From positions 1-5,025 of the forward strand of contig CAJFNE010000134.1 of assembly GCA_904393855.1 (NCBI GenBank): a stretch of 5,025 bases of DNA. The letters run 5' to 3'. The notes below the pieces were generated by a model. That model was not told where the DNA came from, searched no databases, and saw only the letters and a list, made by a program, of their open reading frames with translations. This document shows, piece after piece, positions 1 through 5,025 of this stretch (position 1 is the stretch's first letter; every line of letters starts with the position of its first letter). The position numbers and the translations under genes were made by a program. This stretch comes from an uncultured Oscillibacter sp. Lineage in GTDB: Bacteria > Bacillota > Clostridia > Oscillospirales > Oscillospiraceae.

Positions 1-1598
1 CGCATCCGGTGGGCGATGATGAGGACGGTCTTATCCCGTACCAGCCGGGAGATGGCCTCCTGCACGGCGGTCTCGTTCTCCACGTCCAGGGAGGCGGTGG
101 CCTCGTCCAGCAAAATCACCGGCGCGTCCTTCAGCAGGGCCCGGGCAATGGAGATCCGCTGCCGCTCCCCGCCGGAGAGGGTGGAGCCGTTCTCTCCCAC
201 CACCGTCTGGTAGCCGTCGGGCAGCTCCCGGACGAACTCGTCACACCGGGCGGCCCGGGCGGCGGCGTAGACCTCCTCATCGGTGGCCCCCCGGCGGCCC
301 AGACGGATGTTCTCCAGGATCGTGTCCCGGAACAGCACCACGTCCTGGAACACGAAAGAGTAGTGCCGCAGCAGCGTTTCCGGGTCCACGGCTGAGATGT
401 CGATGCCGCCCAGGGTGATCTTTCCGCCCTGGATGTCCCAGAACCTGGCCGCCAGTTTACAGGCGGTGGACTTGCCGCCCCCGGAGGGGCCCACCAGGGC
501 CGTCACCTGGCCCTGCCTGGCGGTGAAGGACACGTCCTCCAGCACGTCCTCCCCCTCCCGGTAGGCGAACTTCACGTGGTCGAACACGATGTCGAAGTTC
601 TCCGGCTCGCACGTTTCCACGCCGGTCTGCACCGGCTGCTCCTGGATGGCCCGCATCCGCTCGATCTTCAGCTTGGCGCTGAAGGTGGCGGCGATGTTCT
701 GCAGTACCAGACCCAGGGGATCATACAGCCGTGCGGCGGCGAACAGGAAGCCCAGGAAGTACAGGAAAGACAGCTCGCCACTGGCCAGCAGGCCCGCCCC
801 CACCAGCACCGTGGTGGCAAGCCCCACCCGCAGGAAGGCCTGGGCGGAGCAGACGAACACGCCGGTGATCAGCTCCGAGCGGATGGAGCTCCGCTCCGCC
901 GCCTCCAGCCGCCGGTCCAGCTCCTGGAGACACGCCTCCTGCCGGTTGCAGGACTGGATGTCCCGAATGGCCTCGATGTCCTCCTGAATGGCGTCCGCCA
1001 CCGCCCGCTTCGTCAGGATGTTCCGGGTGCCGAAAGCGTCCTGGAGCTTCTTGGACCCGGCGGTCAGCAGCACTGCCACTGGCAGTACCCACAGCACCGC
1101 CAGGGCCATCCGCCAGTCGAAGCAGAACATGCAGACACCGATGAACACCGTGGAGAGGATGGAGGCGAACAGCTGGGGAATGTAGTGGGAGAACATCTGG
1201 TCCAGGGACGAGCAGTCCGCGATCATGGTGGAGGTCAGGTCGCTTAAGTCCCGGGTGCCGAAGAAACTGAGGGGCAGCTTTCGCAGCGTCTCCGCCAGGG
1301 CGATCCGGCGGGCGGCGCTCTCCTGATAGGTGGCCAGGTACAGCGCCGCGTACTGGAACCAGTGGAGGACGAACAGCAGCGCCAGCACTGCTGCCGCCGC
1401 GCCGGTGTACACCAGTACCCTCACCGCCGGGTCGGCGCCGGTCTCCAGGGTCTCCAGCAGGTACTGGACCGTGGCCATCACCGCGCCCACCGGCAGCATC
1501 AGGCTGATGTTGCAGAGGAAGCACCACGCCACGGCTTTCACGAAATCCCGGGCGCCCTTTTCGCTGAGGGCAAACATATGCTGCAATTTCCGGATCAT
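1..1598 (-). CDS. ABC half-transporter, permease-ATPase fusion, second subunit (YbtQ/IrtB-like), 3' end cut by window
   Basis: This is the second half of a heterodimeric ABC transporter in the inner membrane. 532 complete codons are visible; the reading frame runs off the left edge just after the H-loop, so roughly 50 C-terminal residues are missing. The N-terminal membrane domain has six likely helices (about residues 19-46, 60-84, 138-158, 163-180, 245-268, 275-292). The ATPase domain shows A-loop Tyr346, Walker A GPSGGGKST (370-378), Q-loop Gln418, signature LSGGERQR (474-481), Walker B VILLDE (494-499, catalytic Glu499), D-loop SLDVENE and H-loop His530, so its own motifs look fully competent. 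The ATG overlaps the upstream gene's TGA as ATGA, with AAAGGA nine bases before it, implying translational coupling. An ATG ten bases upstream opens a different frame that lacks these motifs. The pairing and D-loop style resemble IrtB/YbtQ siderophore transporters (family knowledge); the actual substrate is unknown and drug or peptide export remains possible. Confidence 0.93.
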   Translation of the reverse strand, partial: MIRKLQHMFALSEKGARDFVKAVAWCFLCNISLMLPVGAVMATVQYLLETLETGADPAVRVLVYTGAAAAVLALLFVLHWFQYAALYLATYQESAARRIALAETLRKLPLSFFGTRDLSDLTSTMIADCSSLDQMFSHYIPQLFASILSTVFIGVCMFCFDWRMALAVLWVLPVAVLLTAGSKKLQDAFGTRNILTKRAVADAIQEDIEAIRDIQSCNRQEACLQELDRRLEAAERSSIRSELITGVFVCSAQAFLRVGLATTVLVGAGLLASGELSFLYFLGFLFAAARLYDPLGLVLQNIAATFSAKLKIERMRAIQEQPVQTGVETCEPENFDIVFDHVKFAYREGEDVLEDVSFTARQGQVTALVGPSGGGKSTACKLAARFWDIQGGKITLGGIDISAVDPETLLRHYSFVFQDVVLFRDTILENIRLGRRGATDEEVYAAARAARCDEFVRELPDGYQTVVGENGSTLSGGERQRISIARALLKDAPVILLDEATASLDVENETAVQEAISRLVRDKTVLIIAHRM

Positions 1599-3373
1599 AC
1601 CGCCGCATCCTTTCCCACTTTCCAGGTCGCCGCCTGGAGGTAATCCTGCCACATCCTGGCGTACAGGCCGCCCTGGGCCGCCAGGTGGCCGTGGGTGCCC
1701 CGCTCCCGGACGGTGCCTTTCTCGATCACCAGGATGTTGTCCACGTCCTTCACCGTGGAGAGCCGGTGGGCGATCATCAGCACGGTCTTGCCCTCCATGA
1801 GCCTGGCGAAGGCTTTTTGGATCAGGGCCTCGTTCTCCGGGTCCGCGAAGGCGGTGGCCTCGTCCAGCACCACGATGGGGGCGTCCTTTAAAATGGCCCG
1901 GGCCAGGGCGATCCGCTGGGCCTCGCCGCCGGAGAGGTAGACTCCCCGGGTTCCCACCACCGTGTCGATGCCCTGGGGCAGCTTCTCCAGGATGTCGTCG
2001 CACTGGGCGGCGTGGGCGGCGGCCCGGATCTCCTCCAGGGTGGCGGAGGGTCGGGCCATGCGGATGTTCTCCAGCACGCTGACCTTGAAGAGCCGGGTGT
2101 CCTGGAACACGAAAGCCACCTGCTCCATCAGCTCCCGGCGGTCCATGTCCCGCACGTCCACGCCGCCGATGGTCACGCTGCCGCTTTCCACGTCCCAGAA
2201 CCGGGGAATCAGGGCCGCGGCGGTGGACTTGCCCCCGCCGGAGGGGCCTACCAGTCCCGCCACAGACCCCTCCGGCACCGTGAAGGACACGTGGTCCAAC
2301 GCGGGCCGGGCCGCGCCGGGGTATCGGAAGGTCACGTCCGTGAAAGCAATATCGTGGCCCTTGGGTTTCTTGGGAGCGGCGGCTCTGGGCAGAGGCTGGT
2401 TTTGCAGAATTTCGTCCATCTTCATCATGGCCTCGTTCGCCTCCATGACGGACTCGGAGGCGTACATGATCCGGTTGATCATGCCGCCGCAGGCGGGGGC
2501 AAACAGGGCGTAGAAGATGAAGTCCGCCAGCACCTCCAGCTCGTTTCCGCCGGAGGAGAGCAGCAGCGCCGCCGGGATCAGCAGGGCGAAGGCCCCGTTG
2601 ATGCAGGTGAGGAATCCGGTCTGGCCGGCCCGACAGCTCATGGCATACTGGCTGGCCAGGTCGCTGTAGGACTGGATGGCGCTGTAGAAGGCCTTGAAGG
2701 AGTACACGGTCTGCTGGAACACCTTCACCACCGGAATGCCCCGGACGTACTCCACCGCCTCACCGCTCATCTTCTCGATCTCCCGTTGGTAGCGGTGGAA
2801 GAACCCGGCGTTCTTGCCGCCCATCATAGCCATCATGCACCCCAGGGCCAGCACCATGGTGAGGAGGCACAGAAGGCCCATCCGCCAGTCAAAGACGAAC
2901 AGCAGCACCACGGCGGCCACCGGCGTCACCACCGCCGCCGTCAGGTCCGGCAGCTTGTGGGCCAGCAGGTCCTCCGTCAGGGCGGCGTTGTCGTCGAGGA
3001 TCTTCCGCAGCTCCCCGGAGCGGTTTCCGGTGAAGAAGCCCAGGGGCAGCTCCATCAGGTGGGCCACCCCGGCATGGCGCATGTTCCGGGCGGTGCGGAA
3101 GGCGGCGATGTGGGTACACATCAGCGCTGCGAAGTACACCACGATGTTCCCCACGGCAAACCACACCGCCATCCAGCCCCAGCGGGCCAGGCCCTCCGCC
3201 TCCGTGACAGCGGGGTATACCGCCAGCGCCTGCCGGGCCACCAGCCACACGCAGACATAGGGGACGAGCCCCAGCACGGCGGCGGCGCCGGAGAGTGCGC
3301 ATCCCAGCACCGTCAGCTTCCGGTGGCCGCCGGCGTAGGCCAGCAGCCTGGTGAGATTGGATTGTTTCTTCAA
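1595..3373 (-). CDS. ABC half-transporter, permease-ATPase fusion, first subunit (YbtP/IrtA-like)
   Basis: A complete 592-residue ABC half-transporter of usual length, expected in the cytoplasmic membrane as partner of the downstream gene. The membrane domain covers about residues 1-310, with helices near 20-46, 66-86, 143-162, 164-184, 255-275 and 281-300. The ATPase domain shows A-loop Tyr351, Walker A GPSGGGKST (376-384), Q-loop Gln424, signature LSGGEAQR (480-487), Walker B IVVLDE (500-505, catalytic Glu505), D-loop AFADPENE and H-loop His536. The phrase FDWRM sits before the fourth helix in both subunits, supporting paralogy. The AFADPENE D-loop is a feature I associate with YbtP/IrtA-type siderophore transporters, which belong structurally to the exporter fold but import ferric siderophores. 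No IrtA-style N-terminal FAD/siderophore-reductase domain is present. The start is TTG, chosen because a full AAGGAGG lies seven bases upstream and the first internal Met (residue 68) would remove the first helix. The substrate is inferred, not shown. Confidence 0.95.
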   Translation of the reverse strand: MKKQSNLTRLLAYAGGHRKLTVLGCALSGAAAVLGLVPYVCVWLVARQALAVYPAVTEAEGLARWGWMAVWFAVGNIVVYFAALMCTHIAAFRTARNMRHAGVAHLMELPLGFFTGNRSGELRKILDDNAALTEDLLAHKLPDLTAAVVTPVAAVVLLFVFDWRMGLLCLLTMVLALGCMMAMMGGKNAGFFHRYQREIEKMSGEAVEYVRGIPVVKVFQQTVYSFKAFYSAIQSYSDLASQYAMSCRAGQTGFLTCINGAFALLIPAALLLSSGGNELEVLADFIFYALFAPACGGMINRIMYASESVMEANEAMMKMDEILQNQPLPRAAAPKKPKGHDIAFTDVTFRYPGAARPALDHVSFTVPEGSVAGLVGPSGGGKSTAAALIPRFWDVESGSVTIGGVDVRDMDRRELMEQVAFVFQDTRLFKVSVLENIRMARPSATLEEIRAAAHAAQCDDILEKLPQGIDTVVGTRGVYLSGGEAQRIALARAILKDAPIVVLDEATAFADPENEALIQKAFARLMEGKTVLMIAHRLSTVKDVDNILVIEKGTVRERGTHGHLAAQGGLYARMWQDYLQAATWKVGKDAAV

Positions 3374-3380
3374 AAGAATC

Positions 3381-3387
3381 CCTCCTT
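3381..3387 (-). promoter_or_regulatory. Strong ribosome binding site that fixes a TTG start
   Basis: On the minus strand this reads AAGGAGG, a full Shine-Dalgarno core, seven bases before TTG at 3373. No ATG or GTG lies at a suitable distance in the same frame, so this site decides the start of the first ABC gene. Confidence 0.85.
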
Positions 3388-3402
3388 TGGTGATTTTTGC
3401 TT

Positions 3403-3426
3403 GATAGTTAGCTTAAACTAACTATC
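3403..3426. promoter_or_regulatory. 24-bp near-perfect palindrome, probable operator for the ABC genes
   Basis: Arms GATAGTTAG (3403-3411) and CTAACTATC (3418-3426) are exact inverted copies around the six-base centre CTTAAA; across all 12 symmetric pairs only one (3412/3417) does not match. It lies in the 71-base gap between the TetR gene and the first ABC gene, 15 bases upstream of the ribosome binding site core, where it could overlap a promoter or the start of a transcript. No T-run follows it on the minus strand, so it does not look like a terminator. Candidate binders are the adjacent TetR protein or a metalloregulator of the DtxR/IdeR type, whose sites often contain TTAG...CTAA half-sites (family knowledge). 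A good -35/-10 pair could not be placed with confidence; TTGGCC at 3427-3432 (minus strand) is only a weak -35 candidate. Confidence 0.75.
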
Positions 3427-3444
3427 GGCCAAAAAAGATGAGGG

Positions 3445-4062
3445 TCATTCCCCCATCAGTTTTTGCCACCCGGCCATATAGAATTCCCGCAGCTGGCGCA
3501 CGTACTGCTTGGCGTGCTCATGGGGCATGTCGTGGACCACCACCTCGAACACGGCGTTGAACATGCCGCTGGCGATGATGTGGCACAGCTGCCGGTCCAG
3601 TTGGGGGACATCCTGCCCCAGCCGCCGCAGGACATCCAGGTACTGAAAGGTGGCCTCTACCTCGACCTCCACCATGTTGTGGACGAAGCGCTCGTAGGAG
3701 GTGCCCTCCGCGCAGCAGATCAGCAGGCGGGACGGCTCTGGGTGCCGGTACAGGTACTCCACCATCCAGTCCACGCAGGCGGCGGACTCCACCCCCATGT
3801 GACCGGGCTGTTCCGCCTCCGGCAGTGCGGCGAATGCCGTCTGGGTTTCCATGAACCGGCCCATGATGGCGGCGGCGTGGGGCTCCACGATGGAGGCAAA
3901 CAGCGCCTCCTTGCTGGAGAAGTAGCCGTAGAAGGCCCCGGTGGTGACTCCGGCGCTCTTCACGATCTGCCGCAGGGAGGTCCCCCGGAAGCCCTTGTCC
4001 AAAAACTCCGCCAGGGCGGCCTCTTGAATCTGTTCCCGTGTGGTGCGCTCCGCCGCTTCCAT
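3445..4062 (-). CDS. TetR/AcrR-family transcriptional regulator
   Basis: A 205-residue one-component regulator, normal for TetR/AcrR proteins (about 190-220). The N-terminal DNA-binding domain is clear: helix 1 at about 8-24, then GTSLRQIVKSAG (27-38) leading into the recognition segment VTTGAFYGYFSSKEALF (39-55), which is textbook for the family. The rest (about 60-205) is a helical ligand and dimer domain with no recognisable ligand signature. It contains Cys96, Cys116, Cys117, Cys160 and a small histidine group (His177, His181, His183); whether these bind metal is unknown. The start ATG has GGAGG five bases upstream. The gene sits directly upstream of the two ABC genes on the same strand, so it probably controls them and itself, most likely as a repressor released by a transported compound (inference). 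A palindrome overlaps its own promoter region, and a different palindrome follows its stop codon. Confidence 0.93.
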   Translation of the reverse strand: MEAAERTTREQIQEAALAEFLDKGFRGTSLRQIVKSAGVTTGAFYGYFSSKEALFASIVEPHAAAIMGRFMETQTAFAALPEAEQPGHMGVESAACVDWMVEYLYRHPEPSRLLICCAEGTSYERFVHNMVEVEVEATFQYLDVLRRLGQDVPQLDRQLCHIIASGMFNAVFEVVVHDMPHEHAKQYVRQLREFYMAGWQKLMGE

Positions 4063-4071
4063 ACTTCCCTC

Positions 4072-4092
4072 CGATGTAACACTGTTATATCG
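4072..4092. promoter_or_regulatory. 21-bp palindrome, probable TetR autoregulatory operator
   Basis: Arms CGATGTAACA (4072-4081) and TGTTATATCG (4083-4092) are inverted copies with nine of ten pairs matching around a single central C. Size, odd symmetry and the TGTAACA/TGTTA(C/T)A half-sites are typical of TetR-family operators. The site begins ten bases upstream of the TetR start codon, abuts the ribosome binding site, and contains a TATAAC element on the minus strand. Binding here would block initiation or early elongation of the TetR gene and any read-through into the ABC genes. Its half-sites differ from those of the palindrome at 3403-3426. Confidence 0.7.
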
Positions 4093-4100
4093 ACAGGGCC

Positions 4101-4130
4101 ATCTTAGCCTGAGAAGGGCGAGTTAGTCAA
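4101..4130 (-). promoter_or_regulatory. Candidate sigma-A promoter for the TetR-ABC unit
   Basis: On the minus strand, TTGACT (4125-4130, five of six to the -35 consensus) is followed after 18 bases by TAAGAT (4101-4106, four of six to the -10 consensus). Transcription would then start close to position 4094, putting the 21-bp palindrome at about +2 to +22. An alternative -10, TATAAC at 4084-4089, is closer to consensus but has only a poor -35 (TCAGGC) at the right distance. A T-rich stretch lies just upstream (4144-4150) and could help polymerase binding. Confidence 0.5.
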
Positions 4131-4143
4131 GGGGTAACTTTGC

Positions 4144-4185
4144 AAAAAAATGAGTCCGGGCGGAAGCTTCTCCGCGCGGGCCCGG
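4144..4185 (-). terminator. Possible second intrinsic terminator (weak)
   Basis: On the minus strand, CCGGGC (4180-4185) can pair with GCCCGG (4156-4161), with a further short GGA/TCC pairing inside, and a run of seven T follows after a five-base gap (4144-4150). The gap and internal loop make it weaker than the hairpin at 4236-4264. It could back up that terminator or insulate the TetR promoter; alternatively the T-run is simply an upstream promoter element. Confidence 0.35.
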
Positions 4186-4230
4186 CAGATTCCGCGGGAG
4201 GGGGCTGGGTCCGGTGTCCTGCCGCCTCCC

Positions 4231-4264
4231 AAAACACGGCGGGGGCCCGGAAAGCCCCCGCCGT
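4231..4264 (-). terminator. Strong intrinsic terminator of the carboxypeptidase gene
   Basis: Read on the minus strand, an 11-base-pair perfect GC-rich stem (ACGGCGGGGGC with GCCCCCGCCGT, arms 4236-4246 and 4254-4264) with a seven-base loop is followed by GTTTT (T tract 4231-4234). It begins 13 bases after the stop codon of the peptidase gene. The T tract is short, but the stem is very stable. No T-run follows on the plus strand, so it works only for leftward transcription. Confidence 0.8.
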
Positions 4265-4277
4265 CTGCGCCGCGGCC

Positions 4278-5025
4278 TCACTGGGCGCGCAGCCAGTCCA
4301 CATATTCCTCCAGGCACAGGCCCAGCTCCGTCATTTCCCGGGCCGCCGCGCGGCCCACATAGCGGTAGTGCCAGGGCTCGTAGATGATGCCGGTGATCTC
4401 GCTTTTCCCGTCGGGATACCGCAGGACGAAGCCGTATTCCCAGCTGTGCTCCATCAGCCACTGCTGCACCTGGGTGTTCTCCTGGGCCTCATCCAGGTGC
4501 TGGTAGGAGGTGTCGACAATGTCCAGGGCCAGACCCGTCTGGTGCTCACTGGTGCCAGGCACCGCCACCACGGTGCCCGCCTCCGCCACGGCGCTCTCAT
4601 AGGACAGACCCTCCGCCAGCAGGCGCCGGATCTTGTTCTCATACAGCTCCTGCTGCTTTTCCTGGGTTCGGTAGGAGGAGCAGATCGTGGGCTCCAGCCC
4701 CGCCGCCCGGCAGGCGTCCAGCATCTCCTGCAGATCCGGGTAAGCCCTGGCGTCCACCGCGTGGCCGTGCTTCAGCTCCGTCAGCGTGGGGGCATATCCG
4801 TCTGGGACCGGATTCCAGCGGTTCACCAGCAGGAGCTGCCAGTCGTCTGGAGAGACGGTGCTGAGCGCGGCCGGGGGTTCCGCGGGCTCCACAGGCTTCA
4901 TGGGTTCCGCGGGCTCCACAGGCTTCATGGGTTCCGCGGGCTCCACGGGTTTCATGGGTTCCGTGGGCTCCGCAGACTCCAGGGAGGCCATGGGGACTTC
5001 GTCGGTGCGGCTGGCATACGTGGCG
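4278..5025 (-). CDS. M15-family D,D-carboxypeptidase (VanY/DacB-like), N-terminus outside window
   Basis: A zinc peptidase expected to remove the terminal D-Ala from peptidoglycan stem peptides outside the membrane. The M15B pattern is complete. Numbered from the in-frame Met at 4991: SSYRT (105-109), the motif SEHQTGLALD (148-157) giving zinc ligands His150 and Asp157, and EPWHYRYVG (205-213) giving catalytic Glu205 and zinc ligand His208. The catalytic domain spans about 48-237. Upstream of it is a Pro/Glu-rich linker with a tandem nine-residue repeat. The frame stays open through position 5024, and the Met at 4991 has no ribosome binding site, so the true start with a signal peptide, lipobox or membrane anchor probably lies beyond the edge (inference). 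The gene ends in its own terminator and is likely transcribed apart from the TetR-ABC unit. No vanR/S, vanX or ligase gene is visible, so a housekeeping cell-wall role is more likely than glycopeptide resistance. Confidence 0.9.
   Translation of the reverse strand, partial: ATYASRTDEVPMASLESAEPTEPMKPVEPAEPMKPVEPAEPMKPVEPAEPPAALSTVSPDDWQLLLVNRWNPVPDGYAPTLTELKHGHAVDARAYPDLQEMLDACRAAGLEPTICSSYRTQEKQQELYENKIRRLLAEGLSYESAVAEAGTVVAVPGTSEHQTGLALDIVDTSYQHLDEAQENTQVQQWLMEHSWEYGFVLRYPDGKSEITGIIYEPWHYRYVGRAAAREMTELGLCLEEYVDWLRAQ
4876..4971. repeat. 27-bp in-frame tandem repeat (about 3.6 copies) in the carboxypeptidase linker
   Basis: Three full 27-base units (4876-4902, 4903-4929, 4930-4956) and a partial, diverged fourth (from 4957) encode repeated EPMKPVEPA. 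The first two units are identical; the third differs from them at two positions, both synonymous (AAA CCC against AAG CCT for Lys-Pro). The repeat probably forms an extended spacer holding the enzyme domain away from the membrane or in the wall (inference). Confidence 0.9.

Noticed and set aside
721..1608. 295-codon minus-strand open frame with an ATG ten bases upstream of the second ABC start
   Set aside because: It is out of frame with the ABC motifs and gives an Arg/Gly/Pro-rich sequence; the overlapping frame starting at 1598 encodes a full membrane domain and ATPase.
2012..3421. 469-codon open frame on the plus strand opposite the first ABC gene
   Set aside because: The translation is low-complexity, rich in His, Gly, Gln and Val with no domain, and lies exactly antisense to a gene with complete ABC motifs. 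Long antisense frames are expected in GC-rich coding DNA.
3403..3426. Palindrome considered as the terminator of the TetR gene
   Set aside because: The stem is AT-rich and followed by AAGCAAAAATC rather than a T-run on the minus strand; the T-run lies on the wrong side.
3463..4107. Plus-strand open frame of 214 codons opposite the TetR gene
   Set aside because: Antisense shadow of a well-supported TetR protein, with biased composition and no recognisable domain.
4123..4461. Minus-strand open frame across the 3' end of the peptidase and the intergenic region
   Set aside because: It runs through the strong terminator and is out of frame with the zinc-binding motif; the product is Arg/Pro/Gly-rich without features.
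4876..4971. Tandem repeat considered as a CRISPR array or iteron origin
   Set aside because: Units are directly adjacent without spacers, in frame, and encode a Pro/Glu linker of the peptidase.
4989..4991. ATG at 4991 as the true start of the carboxypeptidase
   Set aside because: There is no ribosome binding site before it, the frame remains open to the window edge, and a secretion signal expected for this enzyme would be missing.
4278..5025. VanY-like protein considered as a glycopeptide-resistance determinant
   Set aside because: M15 D,D-carboxypeptidases are common housekeeping enzymes, and no van regulatory or ligase genes accompany it in the window.

Overview
The window is GC-rich and tightly packed. 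Every convincing gene lies on the minus strand, and strong AGGAGG-type ribosome binding sites precede the complete genes. Gene content, codon use and protein style suggest a high-GC Clostridia/Firmicutes genome, perhaps a gut Oscillospiraceae relative. That placement is an inference from style; no marker gene is present.

In transcription order (right to left): (1) at the right edge, the 3' part of an M15-family D,D-carboxypeptidase (VanY/DacB-like) with a tandem nine-residue Pro/Glu linker repeat; its N-terminus lies outside the window. (2) A 215-base intergenic region holding a strong intrinsic terminator for the peptidase, a possible second terminator, and a TetR-gene promoter overlapped by a 21-bp palindrome. 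(3) A complete TetR/AcrR-family regulator. (4) A 71-base gap with a 24-bp near-perfect palindrome just upstream of the next ribosome binding site. (5) A complete ABC half-transporter (membrane domain plus ATPase) starting at TTG. (6) A second, paralogous half-transporter joined to it by an ATGA overlap and cut by the left edge about 50 residues before its expected end.

The regulator and the two half-transporters look like one transcription unit encoding a regulated heterodimeric ABC transporter. The two ATPase domains carry the paired D-loop styles (AFADPENE and SLDVENE) that I associate with YbtP/YbtQ and IrtA/IrtB-like siderophore or metal transporters, so iron-siderophore handling is the leading guess, with drug or peptide export as the alternative. 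The two palindromes have different half-sites, which raises the possibility of two regulatory inputs: TetR autoregulation upstream and a second (perhaps metal-responsive) control of the transporter.

I found no RNA gene, CRISPR array, insertion sequence or clearly novel system. The interesting material is regulatory architecture and a recently expanded coding repeat.
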